64,000 bases of DNA from Gyrodactylus bullatarudis (GCA_012064415.1 SSNU01000202.1:320211-384210), one strand, 5' to 3'; positions 23,511-35,905 are shown, counted from the stretch's first letter. The notes: generated by a model from the letters alone, not told the origin. Program-made: numbers and translations.

Positions 23511-25304
23511 CGTCACAATATGATTTCATGTTTTATTATTTTGTAGAAATCCTATATATTTGTAATCAAATAACTATCCTCTCTTTGGTAGGCTGACAAT
23601 ATTGATCCTTGATTTTTTATTATCAAAGCTTGAAGAACGATAAATAGGTCCAGAGAAGATCCTTTGTTGTAAACAATTTTATTTTAATTTGAATGATATT
23701 TTTCTAAAAAGCCAAAATATTTTTTAAGATTATCGCAAATTAATACTTGTTTTAATAATTTTATTTTCGGATTTCTTCTTACGAATCCGAATCTGAACTA
23801 TCTGAAAACCTTAATTAGTTTACTTTGAAATATCTTGATAAGAATGCATAAATTCTGATCTTTCAAAAATAAATTTCCGGAACTTACTTAGGAGATTATA
23901 TTTCTTTCTATTTTTCAGATTAATATTCAGCTCTTTAAATTAATCGAATCTTAACCCGTTCTACAGGATACAAATCCCCATTATGGTTCAGAAATTCAAG
24001 GATTAACTTGATTAGTATTTTTTTAGTTTTGAAAATACCTACATATCCTACAAATACATTCTATCTATGGCATTTAGAATAATAAATAAAATTGATTTAT
24101 TTTTCCAATGAAAAAAACCATTTTTGACAAACTACAGGGGTGAAAAGTCCAGCCTTATAATAATAACAATACATGTATAATACTGTTTGTATATTAAGTG
24201 TAGAAATACATATTAATCCATATTAAATACAGGAAGAATTTGTCTATATGGTCTTTTCTGGGATTTGTGGTATGCACATTTTCCTCTGGCTGTCTTTTTT
24301 CCAGTAAGGTTTATCATCATGAGTGTTTATTTTCTTTATACCTTTTTGGTTTATAACATGGGATGAAAATCTTTTTTCTAATGCAAGGTTGTACCCCTCC
24401 CAGTTAACCATCCTTTACATTTAAAGTAATGCATTACTGTGTTATTATTATTGTTTTTGGAAATTTATCTAACCAACAGGAATAAAGTAATCATTGGTTC
24501 CCCATTGTCCATTTCTGTAAGAGTACAATCCTTAACAAGGTCTCGTTTCTCATCATTGTGATGATCATTAATCAAAAATCTATTGATAATTATCAAAATA
24601 TCCATGTAATATAATCTTTTTTACAATTATGATCAAAAGTACTTATTCTAAAATATCTCTAATAAATGTCAGGAAACTGTAAAAATTCAAGTGTGACTGG
24701 GGTGCTTCTTACAATTAGAGAGTTGTCTACAAGATCAAATGATCATCTGGACAAGGTCACTTCGGTACCAGTGGGCATATTAGAGAAGCGAAACATTTTC
24801 AAATTTAGCAAAAGATTATCTTTTGGATGGTGAGATAATAGAGCTGAATTTTCAAAACTTTGAGTCCAAAATTTTTGTTAATCAAAAATCATTTTTCAGG
24901 ATTTAAATTTCTGAATTAATCCTCATCCGGAATTTGGGGTCCAACCCTATTTCTATTTTCAATAATTCTCAAATTTTCTATTCTTCAAGAAAGGTTTTAT
25001 TTATTAATAAAACAAAATACAATGTTTTTCTGTGTAATAATCCTGTTTTTAATGATCATTCAAAAGTTTTATACGAATTATTTGCACAATAAATTCAAAC
25101 TATTTTTCTTTCATCCGTTTGAGGGTTAACTGTCAATTTGATCTGATCTTAGATTCTACTAATTTATTCATTTTCAAGAAGTTGAAATGATCTGAAAATA
25201 TAAAGTACACTTTTGCACGAACAATGAACTGTTTCCATTTTTTCTCCAAATTTTCGTTTCTCAAATCTGAGAAAGTGTGTCTTTTGAACCGATTTCTAAA
25301 AAAT

Positions 25305-25412
25305 CTTGAGATAAATTTTTTAGACGTTGATAAAAATAATGAGATTTTTGTAATATACTTGATTTAAAAAACATAAATTCACAAATTCATCGAGAATAGC
25401 TTTATTTCCAAA
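25305..25412. repeat. Family A-like end fragment
   Basis: Shares the ending AAATTCATCGAGAATAGCTTT with 10655-10875. Confidence 0.4.
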
Positions 25413-27963
25413 TTATGAGCTTGAGTGGATATTCGGGCATGAATTACTCAAACAAAATAAGAAAATGGAACAAAAAGTTATTTGATTTTTAAACTCTCTT
25501 TTAGAATGCAAAGAAAGAGAGAGGTGTGTACCAAAAGACATAAAATCACCTGTTTGTGTGTGTAGAACTCACAACCCTCATTTAGATTTCTTTTTTACTC
25601 TTTAATATAAACAGGATTAAGAATACAACTCTCCTATTAGGGAATGAATACCCATTTTTTATTAATTAATTAATTAATAGTTTGGGCGGCTTTAATAACT
25701 CCTTCTACTATGGAATAAAATCAAATGGACTTTTATAGAGTTTATATTTGTAAACAATGGAAAAAGTTTTGTAATTTCTTATACAGTATATAGTTATCTT
25801 TCAAGTCAAGTATGATGAAAAATTTACTATCATCATCATTAGAGATTTTAAGAATAAATCCAATTTCTATAGGTTTGAAAGTAGCAGAGCGGCCAAAGAA
25901 AGTTTTTTAGGAATCAAGACAAGAAAATCAGTTAGGTTAAATCTGATCTAATTATCGTTAAGGAAATTCGATTTCTTGAAAATAAAGTCATGTTTTGTAA
26001 TGAATCAGCTCATGTCACTTCATACACTCGTTTTGTCCTTGAATAATTCTAATAAAGAAAACCTTGATCCGGTGATCATTAAAAAATTAAAACCCGATCA
26101 CGTTTCGTTTATGAAATGATGTTGAAGTTTTCAAGGACTGTGTTCTTGATTGGATTGAGTCCCACAATTCCTTTTCAAATAGATCTTCATAGGGTTCTTG
26201 AATACAGTCATTACAATTTTATGAAAAATTCTGTCATTAAATCTTCCTACATCTCCTAATTATAGTATTCATGTCTTTTTGTTTTATTATTCAATTAAAA
26301 GAATGTTTTGTCCACTGATTTAGTTCCGTCGATAATTACAATTATCCTCTTTTGGTATGATTCATCTGCTACATGATATTCTCTTGATAGTGAATGTATC
26401 AGTTACTAAGACTATGTAAAATGGGGAAACCATTCAATATTCATTGGTAAAGTTGATACGTTTTTCATGATTGGCTTTTCGAAATACTAAAGTTTCCTCA
26501 AAGAAACATGTAATCTCGACCAATGTTATCAGATTAAATTTTATTTCCTTACAGCTTTCTTCTCGACCACTCTTAGATTTTGAGTTTAGTATGTGTTATC
26601 GTTGATCATTAAAAAAACTAGAGCCTCAGAAAATTATTACTAATAAGTTATTACAAAAATAATGAACTGTTTAAATGGTTTTTAGTACATTTTTTAGAGA
26701 GAATAGCTGGTTAAAAATAAGCCTTTTAATACATTTTCAGGCTCAAAGTACTAACCTTGTTTTACTCCTGATAGTTAGGAACACAAATATCTCCGAGAAT
26801 TCCAAAAGGAAATCTGACGAAAACTTTTCAAATCACCACTTTTTCGGGATTTGAAAATTTTATCAGCCCTTCATGTCTCAAATTAATTTTTTTTTTATCA
26901 CAAAAATCAGAAAATTGGTAACCTTTCCAAAATAATCACGCTGATGCCGCATCTGAATTCCTTTTTCAAGAAAACATTCTAAATATTTGACTAGATTTTC
27001 AAAAAATCACCCTTCTTCAAGCATCAGTGAAATAAGAGGTGAAAAAAGTATCTTTCATTTGTATTAACCGGTGTCCCTAAAGTAAAGTTTGGCCGGAGTC
27101 AACTTCTTCCAAACTCAAGATGACTCATTTCGCTATTTAATCTATCCTATAGAATTCGTATTCAGTATTGGTAACAAAAATAGAGTGAGATGTTTCTTGA
27201 GATTATCAGGAAAAAGGGAGATCTTGCTTTTACTTTGAGATTTCTATATCATTCTAAAATAGACCAGAATAGTTTGTTTTCTCATCTGCCGATCAACTCT
27301 TTTTCTTACAGTTAATCCAATTTAAAATTTTGATTTCTATCAGAAAGGTGAGGACAATAAATTTATCGTCTATTATCGTCTATGGCAATAAAAGTTTTTT
27401 ATTCCTATCTATGTAGTTTGGAGGAAGATAATTCCTCGGAGAATGTTGATAAATGTTTCAAAATACAATAATTTTTATGCTCCTATTGCATTCTGTATTA
27501 CATAAAAGGGATTATTTATATCTTAAATCTTTTTATTTAAAAATAAAATAAAAATACGAGCGAGTCATGGTTTAATGCTTCGTTGAGTTTTAAATAAAAC
27601 TATCTATCCCCAAATGATGGTACCCAAAAACTCATTTCATCTAAAAACATCCATTCATAATCAATAGCTAATGAGAAAATTGAACTATTCAGATGAAATG
27701 ATTGATGCTTACTGAAGTTTACTCAATCTCAATTTACCTAGTTTCAATTGAATTTTTCACGCTCAGAAATCCCTCTTTTTTGGCTTTGTTTATCACATTA
27801 ATTAAATTTTATTTTTCTATTCGTCAAGAATTTGGAAACACGAGGAAAGCAAAATCATTTAGGTTTAAAAGCTCTCTTCACGTTGAAGAGACTTGATAAA
27901 TGAATTCTTTTTAAAATTACTCTAAAGTAGTCATGTTTTAATTTTTTATTTTTTATTAACTAG

Positions 27964-29350
27964 ATATGTGTTACAATGTGTCCTTCCAATGAACATGTTC
28001 CTGGAGAAAATCTACATATTCCTCTGGCTGTGGTTCCTTCTAATTGGCCTTCTTACATTTTCTACTCTAATCTATTGGGTTTCAAGGGTTGGTACTAAAA
28101 AGTGTCGCTTCACCTGGATCCATAATCAACTTTTAACCCTACGCGTCCAACATCCTAGCCTTGTGATAACCACTAGTTTTATCGAGGAATACCTTGGTCC
28201 AGATGGAGTCTTCCTTTTGAAATTGATTAGTACAAATTATGGTGAACTGATTGTCGGAGATTTAATTGGTGAATTGTGGTTCCTGCATAAACAACGAAAG
28301 ATGGCCATTCATCGTTTCACAACACAGACAAGCGCATCAGCCGCGGGAACAACCAAACCAGTTCCAGTTGCTAAGAATCCCTCTGTTAAAAAAATACCCC
28401 CGGGAAAGAAATTGTCCGAATCCTCTTCAGCGAAACCATCTCCAAAGAAACCCATTTACAGCAAGAAATTACTGGCTAGCTTTAAGCCTGGCCAAAAAGT
28501 ATCGCTGGAAACAATTCTTAGAGCGCATCAAATGATGAAGGGAGATGTTCCAGCCAACTTGATGATGTCGAAAGCATCAAAGGTTGATGTTTCTGCCACT
28601 GGTAAGCCTGGTGTAAAGTTTGATAATAAAATGTCCGTTATTGGCATTGATGTTGCTACGAATCGTGATCAGTTGCGTCATCCAGCTGAATGGTTGGCCA
28701 TGTTGAATGCTCAACAGGGGGCAGATTTTGTCAGTACAGCTTCTTCGTCTTCTGGCCAAGGGCAGATCAGAAATAACATGGATTTGAGGGGAGCTTCCGG
28801 AGCGAACCTGAATCAAAATGTTAACCAACGAAATCAGTCACCGCCACCAATTCCATCGAGAAATATTGAGAGTCGTGGATCAAATTCAGGGTCAGGAGGT
28901 TATGCATCAGATCAATTTGATCCTGATCGTACTCAGGCTCTAGATTATCGAGCAGACATGGATCATGTTGCAAATTACTTTGAAGATTTAAATCATGATA
29001 ATCTTGAAAATTATGATAAAGAAATCATTGGACAAGATAACGATTATCAATACATGCCAGTGGAGCAAGAATTCCAACAAATCGGCGAAGTTAACTACAA
29101 TGATATGAATATTCAAGATGGCACCGGAATGGATGGTATGAACGATGATGGTAACGACGAAAACATTGGTATGAATGCCGATGAAGATGAGTTTAACAAT
29201 GACCTCGGCCAAGATGATCTTGGCGGCTTAGATTTCGGCCGTGATGATGATCATGGAGGTCTTGATGACTTTGACCGAGACGACGGCATGAATAATGACG
29301 ACTTTGATGATCGTGGTGCTAGCGGAGGTATGGATGATAACATTGTCTGA
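27964..29350 (+). CDS. Innexin terminal exon: TM4 and long acidic C-terminal tail
   Basis: The acceptor is AACTAG. The first base completes a split Arg codon and the stop is TGA at 29348. The exon begins YVLQCVLPMNMFLEKIYIFL: the second conserved loop-2 cysteine in the family's QCVLP motif, then TM4. A conserved cytoplasmic segment follows, EYLGPDGVFLLKLIS...GELIVGDLIGELW, as in other innexins. Beyond WFLHKQRK (about 28300), 349 more residues are present. They comprise a Lys/Pro/Ser-rich basic part, a Pro-rich SPPPIPSR, a Gly/Ser/Asn/Gln-rich part and a final Asp/Asn/Gly-rich part with repeated DD, GG and FD units. The tail is in one open frame and joined to a canonical core, so it looks real. 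Its function is unknown; cytoplasmic scaffolding or pH/Ca sensing are guesses. Confidence 0.94.
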
Positions 29351-29397
29351 TAAAAGCTAAAAATTGAAAAAAAGACTAAACCTATTGATATTAGTAA

Positions 29398-29403
29398 AAT
29401 AAA
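29398..29403 (+). terminator. Polyadenylation signal for the innexin gene
   Basis: An AATAAA hexamer lies 48 bp after the TGA, in AT-rich DNA. It is the first such signal after the stop and would give a short 3' UTR. Other AATAAA-like hexamers occur further on, so the actual site is uncertain. Confidence 0.5.
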
Positions 29404-29592
29404 GAGCTGATTAAACTGTATTATTCGAATAACTAATGACTTTCTATTAGAGGACCCGTTCATTTATGATGATTAAAAATGTAAGACCTATTCTTCAACC
29501 TATGCCTAACCATGTTCAATCTAACTATCTATTTACGTAATATTACTTTGGCTTTCTTTTTACATTGACGTTCAAAATGATTTTTTCTATTT

Positions 29593-29610
29593 AATCTCTC
29601 TCTCTCTCTG
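29593..29610. repeat. CT dinucleotide microsatellite
   Basis: A short run of TC repeats in the innexin 3' flank. Confidence 0.85.
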
Positions 29611-30182
29611 TTTGTGTATTTTACAAGCAATTTTCAAAACCCTATCTCTATCTCTATAAATACTATGTTACTCTCTATATTGGCCTCTCGAAATTTCTCA
29701 AATTTTTTATTTTCTAAAAACTGCACAAAAAAATTTATCTCCTACACCAATCTCACTTTACTCTTGAAATTAAACTCAAGATTCATTCAATCTGCATGAC
29801 TCTGAGTTCATTTTTATTTTGTTTCTTCTCTTATATAATGAAAGCTCATTATTAGTTGACTTTGCTTGCTCGGTGTCGGGTATGTATGGATTTAAATTAT
29901 CTTTCACACACTGTTTCTTCAGAATGACACCTGGCAAGTGGGTCAAAGACCCCACAACTACTACTACTATTCAAAGGACCTTGATCAGCATTTCTTTTTG
30001 AACCCTCCATCCCCTTTTTCCTGCTATCATGTATCGGATCATTTTTATTTTTGTAAATACAACATTTATTGCAATAATTAAATTTAATATATTTGTAGAA
30101 GAATAATCATGTAATTGCTAGGCCGAAAATGAAAAAGAAATTTTTTTTGACAAGATCAATTTTATGAAACATTTAGAAATAA

Positions 30183-30234
30183 CCCCCCCCCCTGACCCCT
30201 TAGCCCAAGCCCTTTAACTCCCCCCCCTTACCCC
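30183..30234. repeat. C-rich tract with possible G-quadruplex on the - strand
   Basis: In a genome of roughly 30% GC, this 52-bp stretch has runs of 10, 4, 3, 3, 8 and 4 cytosines separated by short spacers. The - strand therefore has at least four G-runs of three or more with loops of up to about 7 nt, which fits the usual G-quadruplex pattern. The + strand could form an i-motif. No biological role is shown by the sequence. Confidence 0.7.
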
Positions 30235-30839
30235 GTGATTACTCATTCACGTGGTGCTGCACATTTGTAGGAGTCATTTTTTGTGCCAATTTTAAAACAA
30301 TTTTGAATCCTTATATTATATCAAATCAACAGCTACTGTAATAAATGAATAAATATACACATCTTATGACTATCGAGAATAAAAGTTTTTGTGACTGATA
30401 AATCTGTATATCTATGGCATACATAGACATATATATACAAAAATATATAAATTCAAACAAAAAGAATTCTCTCTCCAATATGATATGACTGAAAAATCAA
30501 AAAATAGCCCTATTAATATTGCAAATTATGATTAATACATATTATAAATTATATATTATGACTATGAAATAAACAATTTTTTCCAAATTCCCAATTTTCA
30601 ATTCGGTTTACTCTTTCTTTCATGGCCAGATTTAAAAGATTCAAAAGACTAATCCAAGTTTCGATTTTTTATTTCCTTAAAAAGTCAAAGGTAATCAGTT
30701 TTTTGTGAGTCTAATTAAATATTTTCTTCTTGAGTAAACTTTTATATACTAATCTCATTTAAAGTATTGATTCATCAGATAGCCACTCATTTCTGGTGTT
30801 TCATTAAAATTGATAAGGCCAAAAGAGAAAATGAATTTT

Positions 30840-31400
30840 GATTTATTAAAACGCCAGTATAGCCCGGTAACTAACCGGGTTGTTCGTATCTTCTGATGGA
30901 ATCTACATAGATTAGCAAGATCTTTCTGTGGAAGTAGCCTAAGAAAGGATAAGTAATGCAAGTCCGAATGGTCTTCTATCTATTATTTTGAGCTAGTATT
31001 AATGAGGCTTCTCTGATTTTATCTAAGTTTACCTACAAGTGGGCCAATGTGTGGGATCTGACAACACTGCTCTATTTGCTAAAGCGATTGTCTCATGATG
31101 ATTTGATCTATTTCTTAAGACTGGTAGAGGTTTTGCGAATTCTCTTGGCTCAAACTCTTGATTCAAGACTCTTAAACAGTTTTCAGAGACATAATTTGTA
31201 ACAGTCTTTGTAACAGGCTTTGCAACTGTAACGTCAGGGTCCACATCTTGATCCAAAGGGTATCAGCAAAAGCCTTGGTCAGATTTCTTTGGGATTTCTA
31301 GGACTATTTCAGACATAAATGCATCTTGTAGTGACATTGTAGTGAGGTCCATTAGAAGCAGAAATTTTCTCTTGACCTAACTCACTATATTGTGTATTAG
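30840..31400 (-). pseudogene. Decayed coding-like segment, family not recognised
   Basis: On the - strand, 31256-31029 is open for 75 codons with a composition unlike the surrounding noise: it includes DQDVDPDVTVAKPVTKTVTN and ends in DPTHWPTCR. The same frame continues upstream past a single stop (near 31260) with MSLQDAFMSEIVLEIPKKSD. A shift of frame at about 31030 lets it go on downstream as VNLDKIREASLILAQNNR. At least one stop and one frameshift are needed to read it through, so if it was a gene or transposon ORF it is broken. An alternative is one or two exons of a minus-strand gene, because a GTAAAC donor-like site sits at the frame break. I do not recognise the family. Confidence 0.3.
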
Positions 31401-32421
31401 AGTAGATAACATGAGGCTATCAAAAATCAACTGACATTATCTTTGTGGAATTCAAGAAACTACTATTACTTTATTCAGAGATCTGATAAAAAATATTCTA
31501 ATATTGATGATTATACTTTTAAGTAGTTTTATGATAATAATATTTTTCTTTTTATGATCAATTTAGACGTTAAGAACGAGATAGATTCCAATTCGTTCCA
31601 AATTCTGGTAGAGATTATCTTCTGCATATTGAGTTTTCGAGTACTTTACAATTCAGTCTTGTTAAATTAGGTCGGATCATAGATCCAAAACTATCTCAGG
31701 CATGATTGATTTGTCGTGAAATTTTTTTTTCTCTTAATCTCTAGACAGTTTTTCTCGTGTCAATTTTTTTTTCAAAAAAGCATATTATATTTAAACTGAT
31801 TAATTTGCATCGATACTTTGATGAAAATAGTCTTTCTCTCTCATCTACAGTGTACAGCGAGAAAAAAACGTGATTGCGTAAATCTGTATAAGCTGTAAAA
31901 CTAATCAAGACTTCCCTTATCTGGTAAACAGATCAAGTGAATTCTAGTGAACATAAGTTGGAGAGAGATTTTTATTCCAAAATTTTATAATTTCACTACT
32001 AATAACAATAATAAAACATGAAATAATGAATTTCTGCATTACGTCTGGAAATGGTAACAACAACTAGTGAACGAATCTATTTCTATAGAACTAAAGGAGA
32101 AAGAAAACTTTCAATAATTTAACAGCAGGATATCGTCTTATTATTCAGGTTAACCTCAAATTATTCAGTCTTCTGGAAAAAATATACGACATTCAACGCA
32201 AGAGTTTGATATCTGATCACAATAGATGAAGATAATTTGGACGAATGAAAATTAAGCATTCTCCTCAACCAATCAGATTACTCCTCATTCATACAGAATC
32301 ATGCTTGCTTTTAACGAGATTCATTCAAGGGAAATTTCATCAAGGACTATCACTATACATAACCTATACCTGATAATTATCAATCAATAATAATTACTCA
32401 TGCTATATTCCATTCGTTAAT

Positions 32422-33321
32422 ATGATCAACTCTAATGATTACGGAACTATATCCTCGATAAACTCTAATAATTCATCTACTTCACAGTCTAGTCTAAGTA
32501 AACTTGACTTTGAACTACATTGTACACTATGCAACCGTTATTATCAGAGTCCTGTTATATTACCCTGCGGTCATTATCTGTGTTCTTCTTGTGCTAATGG
32601 AACCCTGTTGGAACATGATGAGCCAACTGTTATCCAGGCTATACATTCATTAAATAAAGATCAAGGATCACCAACAATAGGATCTAGTTCAAGTGGTGAA
32701 TCAGATTTGATCAGTGTTGTAAGCGAAACAGATTCTGGTGTTGTGTTTTGTTCCCCAGCACCGAGAAGTAGTCTAGGACGTATTTCAATTCTCTCAACCA
32801 ACAGTAATGAATTAGCCGGCATCTCCTTTGGATGTTTATGTCCCATTTGCAATCGAATTGTTGCTCTTCTCGATGAACAAGGGGCTGACAACTTTCCAAG
32901 AAACTATGGCTTAGAAAAGATTATCCAACGTGTACAAGATACAACCACCAGGAATGAATACACCCTCTGTCAGCTTTGCGAAGATTCAGAAGAGTCCTCA
33001 ACTGGCCCCAAAAGGGCATCTGTTTGGTGTGAAAACTGTGATATCTTTTATTGTCAAAATTGTCAGGTTAAATGCCATCCCTCACGTGGGCCATTGATTA
33101 AACATGTCTTATTAAATGCTGATGAGGCTACTACTATCCTGAAAAAGAGGAAACTAGAAGCTTCCTTCAATTGTACAATTCATAGTGGAGTCAGGTGTAA
33201 TAATTTCTGTTTAACTTGTCGTCAAGCTGTCTGTAGTGAATGTCTACCAGAGAATAAGGACTCATCACAGCATTCAAAGCATCACGTGAAAAATATTTCA
33301 GACCTGTACAAAAATAAAAAA
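32422..33321 (+). CDS. TRIM9: TRIM9 exon 1: RING and two B-boxes
   Basis: Codes for residues 1-300. The ATG at 32422 opens the long frame and is followed by a Ser/Asn-rich leader. The RING finger runs from C34 and C37 through C49-G-H51 and C54-x2-C57 to the last pair C140 and C143. A Ser-rich insert of about 80 residues sits between the two halves of the RING. An insert at this place is a known trait of TRIM9/TRIM67. B-box1 spans about 183-222 (C183, C186, C203, C206, C211, C214, H219). B-box2 spans about 251-290 (C251, H254, C263, C266, C271, C274, H284, H287). The exon ends after LYKNKK at a GTGAGT donor, phase 0. An upstream 5' UTR exon is possible but not visible. Confidence 0.95.
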
Positions 33322-33559
33322 GTGAGTAATTATTTCTATTAGATATGATCCTGTTTTTCATCATATTTCTTCATAGATAAACCACGTAGCTAAATTATAA
33401 AAATATTTTCTCAATCTAATCTACGAATATTTTCAAAAAAATCTTATTATAGTAAAAGAACTCAGATGTAAAATAATTTTAGATTTCGTAAACAATATAC
33501 TAAATTTGGTATTTTCTACTCTAATCAAATTTATTAGTTGACAAATAATCTAAAATTTA

Positions 33560-33815
33560 GTTCAACTTTTTCTTGAAAATGACAAGTTCCTCTCAGTCTA
33601 TTTCTATAATTGATCCCGAATACTTTTATCGAATTGCTTTTAGTCGATTTTTGAAATTCAAAACATTGCCTAATTTGGCCAGATTTAATATTTTTATGTC
33701 AACAATTTATGGGCTCATTTTGTGATGGAAATTTAAAAGCTTTTACTGACTTAACGCAGAAAATTATTGATTTTTTTGTAAAAATAGTAAATTCTCATCT
33801 TCATGTCAAATACAG
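33560..33815 (+). repeat. Family B fragment, diverged
   Basis: It has the B end block ATTGATTTTTTTGTAAAAATAG followed by AATTCTCATCTTCATGTCAA, with degraded body sequence before it. Confidence 0.45.
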
Positions 33816-33879
33816 CTTTAGTTTTGTCATTGTCTTCTGGTGCAATTTTTCAGGATGTTCTATCACACGTCATTTTATA

Positions 33880-34020
33880 GCAACTCATTATTATTCCTTC
33901 AAGCATCAGAAAATACTTCGTTTATTACCCATTCAATAGGAAATTTATTAATCTCCTGGAATACGCAAAGATCTTGGGTCTGTCAGTCGTCAAACTCACG
34001 CTATACTAATTAAAAGATAA
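33880..34020 (+). repeat. Family C repeat, copy 1
   Basis: Shares CAACTCATTATTATTC, CTCCTGGAATACGCAAAGAT and CTATACTAATTAAA blocks in the same order with 59608-59720. This copy has about 40 extra bases in the middle. Confidence 0.5.
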
Positions 34021-35109
34021 TTTTTGTTTAAAACGAATGAGCCATTTTTTGATCGATAACTTCTGAACCAAAAATAATTGCGTTAAAACAACTGTAGATT
34101 CGTAATCGGGGTATTCTCAAACCATAGGATAGACAAAAGATTGAATGCGAGCCATGAAAAAAAAATTTCTGGGACTTTAAGTATTAAATTCAATGCATTG
34201 CATACTGTAAAATCTGAATTTCATCAACCTCTCATGTATAATTGTAATGATGTTGAATATCCTGGTATCAAGAAAGTTTCCCAAATGTACTTTTAATAAA
34301 AATTGAAATAATTAAAGAATTAACTTGAGCATTATATGAGCTAGTGAAAAATAGGAATCTAATGTATCAGATTCGACCAAATCAATCTTATTCTCACGAA
34401 CTTTACTTTTAACTTTCTCTCAAATCAAATTGTTTTTCTTGACTCTTTTTTTCTATCGTCCAATACTCAACTCTATGGATTTATTAAGAAGGTGGTAGGG
34501 GATACTTTTTTCTACTATACTAATAATACATATTGTACTGATATACTCGGCTCAGTGGACTAGTGGCTTGTTCCTTCGTTGAGTTAATGTGGACTTAAAA
34601 TTTTGTTCATGTTTCTTATGAGAGAAAAAGAGGAGGGAAGCAGGAGTAGAAAATAAAAAGTAATAAATTATTATTTTAATCAATAAATAATACTTTGTTA
34701 ATGACTGCTCTCTGATCTGGTTCATGTTTACGGTATGGATTCGAAACATGATTTTTTTTTATTGAGTGCTTTTGAAGAAGTTTATTCAAAAGAAAGACAT
34801 ATTTCGCCAGGTCTTATCAATCTCTAATCGTGGACTGATTTATATATTTATCATAATATTGAAAATTGGACATGTTTTTGATTTTTCATCAATTTATAGT
34901 TTTCTTACAAAAATTCATTTTGAAAATTCATACAAAATATGCGTGAAATTTCGACTTTTTAAAATTTAAAGCAATTAAATGATTATGTTTTGAATAAGAA
35001 TTAGGCAGATGAATCGAATTTTACTAAAAACGTTCACAGAAATTCACAAAATTGTGAGAAATCAAACAATCTGAACTCTACCCACGAAGAAGAACAACCG
35101 AAAAATTAA

Positions 35110-35345
35110 AAAGTCAACTTTTTCCTGAAAAGGTTTAGTTTCTGTGAAATTCTTTACTCAAATTCGATCAATTGGCCTAACACTGATCCAAAATATCAGC
35201 TTTCGATTGCTTTAAATTTTCGAAATCTATTTAAATGTTGAGTTCAAAGAAGTGAAAATTTGGCGCATTCAAAAAATGACCGAATTTTGACCAGATTTTC
35301 CCAATAATATACCTATATTCTCATCTTCATGTCAACTACAGCTTT
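35110..35345 (+). repeat. Family B fragment, diverged
   Basis: Contains AACACTGATCCAAAATATCA ... TTGACCAGATTTT and ends with the B/A-type terminus CTTCATGTCAACTACAGCTTTA. Confidence 0.45.
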
Positions 35346-35883
35346 AGATTCATTATAGATTTACAAAGTTTAGTTATGATTTTAACAAGTTTTTCCTCAA
35401 GATCATTGTTACTGTAATATTCTTTGTACTTTTTACTGATAATGATCCCAAAATGAAGATGATAAAAAAACAAGATAGATGAGGAGAAGAGAAATTCTCT
35501 CTTTTTCTTGTCAAAGTGTACTCAGAGTAACAATTAACCAATTCTCTGTTCTCTTCGTCCTCTTTCGTCCTTGTTACTCTCGTAGCATCTCGACATAATC
35601 ATTAGATTCCTTTCACCCATGCATTGTTCTCTTCTTGACTCTTTCCTCTGCTGATAGCAGTCAGGAATCACTGTTTTGAATAATTGCAACTGAAGAAAAA
35701 ATATGACGTAGGCATAAAAGTACAATAAATAGGCATTTATTAATACAACTGGATTCATTAATGAAAATGTTGTGTAAATTATTTCATGAAATAGTGTTCA
35801 GTAGAAGACCTTTTTTGTCAATGAATAAATAAATCATGCATTCATTAGATAGACATTGAAATTAATTAAAGTCTTTGAACTCA

Positions 35884-35905
35884 AATCAATCAATCAATCA
35901 ATCAA
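35884..35905. repeat. ATCA tetranucleotide microsatellite
   Basis: Five tandem copies of a CAAT/ATCA unit. Confidence 0.85.

Larger units (their letters stand above)
12475..27963 (+). other. Innexin intron (15.5 kb)
   Basis: This is the largest intron in the window. It holds a small hairpin 62 bp after the donor (12537-12570). It also holds family A copies near 12938-13100, 13928-14422, 15095-15375, 17547-18286 and 20009-20269. Family B copies lie near 16070-16460, 18890-19190 and 21850-22135. It further contains a family D copy (20718-21105) and palindromes at 20302-20463. The stretches 22140-23260 and 23520-27960 look like unique AT-rich DNA with homopolymers and short degraded repeats. 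I see no exon or RNA gene there. Confidence 0.75.
348..29350 (+). other. Innexin gene span (5' end outside window)
   Basis: This is the span of a four-exon partial gene: 348-670, 5051-5188, 11738-12474 and 27964-29350. Joined, the exons encode 860 residues to a TGA stop. The exon phases agree at every junction: 2 nt carried in, then 0, 0, and a split Arg codon. Innexins are four-pass membrane proteins that form invertebrate gap junctions and hemichannels. TM2, TM3, TM4 and both extracellular loops are visible. The N-terminus and TM1 must lie on one or more exons upstream of position 1. The family is usually about 350-500 residues, so this member is roughly twice normal length. Introns are 4.4, 6.5 and 15.5 kb and are filled with foldback repeats. 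Confidence 0.93.
29404..32421. other. Intergenic region between innexin and TRIM9
   Basis: About 3 kb without a supported gene. It holds a CT-dinucleotide run (about 29593-29610), a C-rich tract (30183-30234) and a decayed coding-like patch on the - strand (about 30840-31400). The last ~900 bp (31500-32421) must contain the TRIM9 promoter or upstream UTR exons, but I find no convincing TATA box or initiator. No foldback element of the intronic families is obvious here. Confidence 0.6.

Noticed and set aside
27702..27896. Possible extra innexin exon just before the last exon
   Set aside because: The neighbouring exons already join in phase (split Arg codon) and give continuous innexin sequence, so no exon is missing.
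28577..29212. Minus-strand frames inside the innexin last exon
   Set aside because: They are antisense shadows of the coding exon. The His/Ile/Val-rich product is the complement of the Asp/Asn codon run.
32661..32899. Minus-strand frames within TRIM9 exon 1
   Set aside because: Shadows of the RING insert coding sequence on the other strand.
35534..35758. Minus-strand frame with Arg/Glu-rich end
   Set aside because: It follows from a pyrimidine-rich stretch on the + strand, with no recognisable domain.
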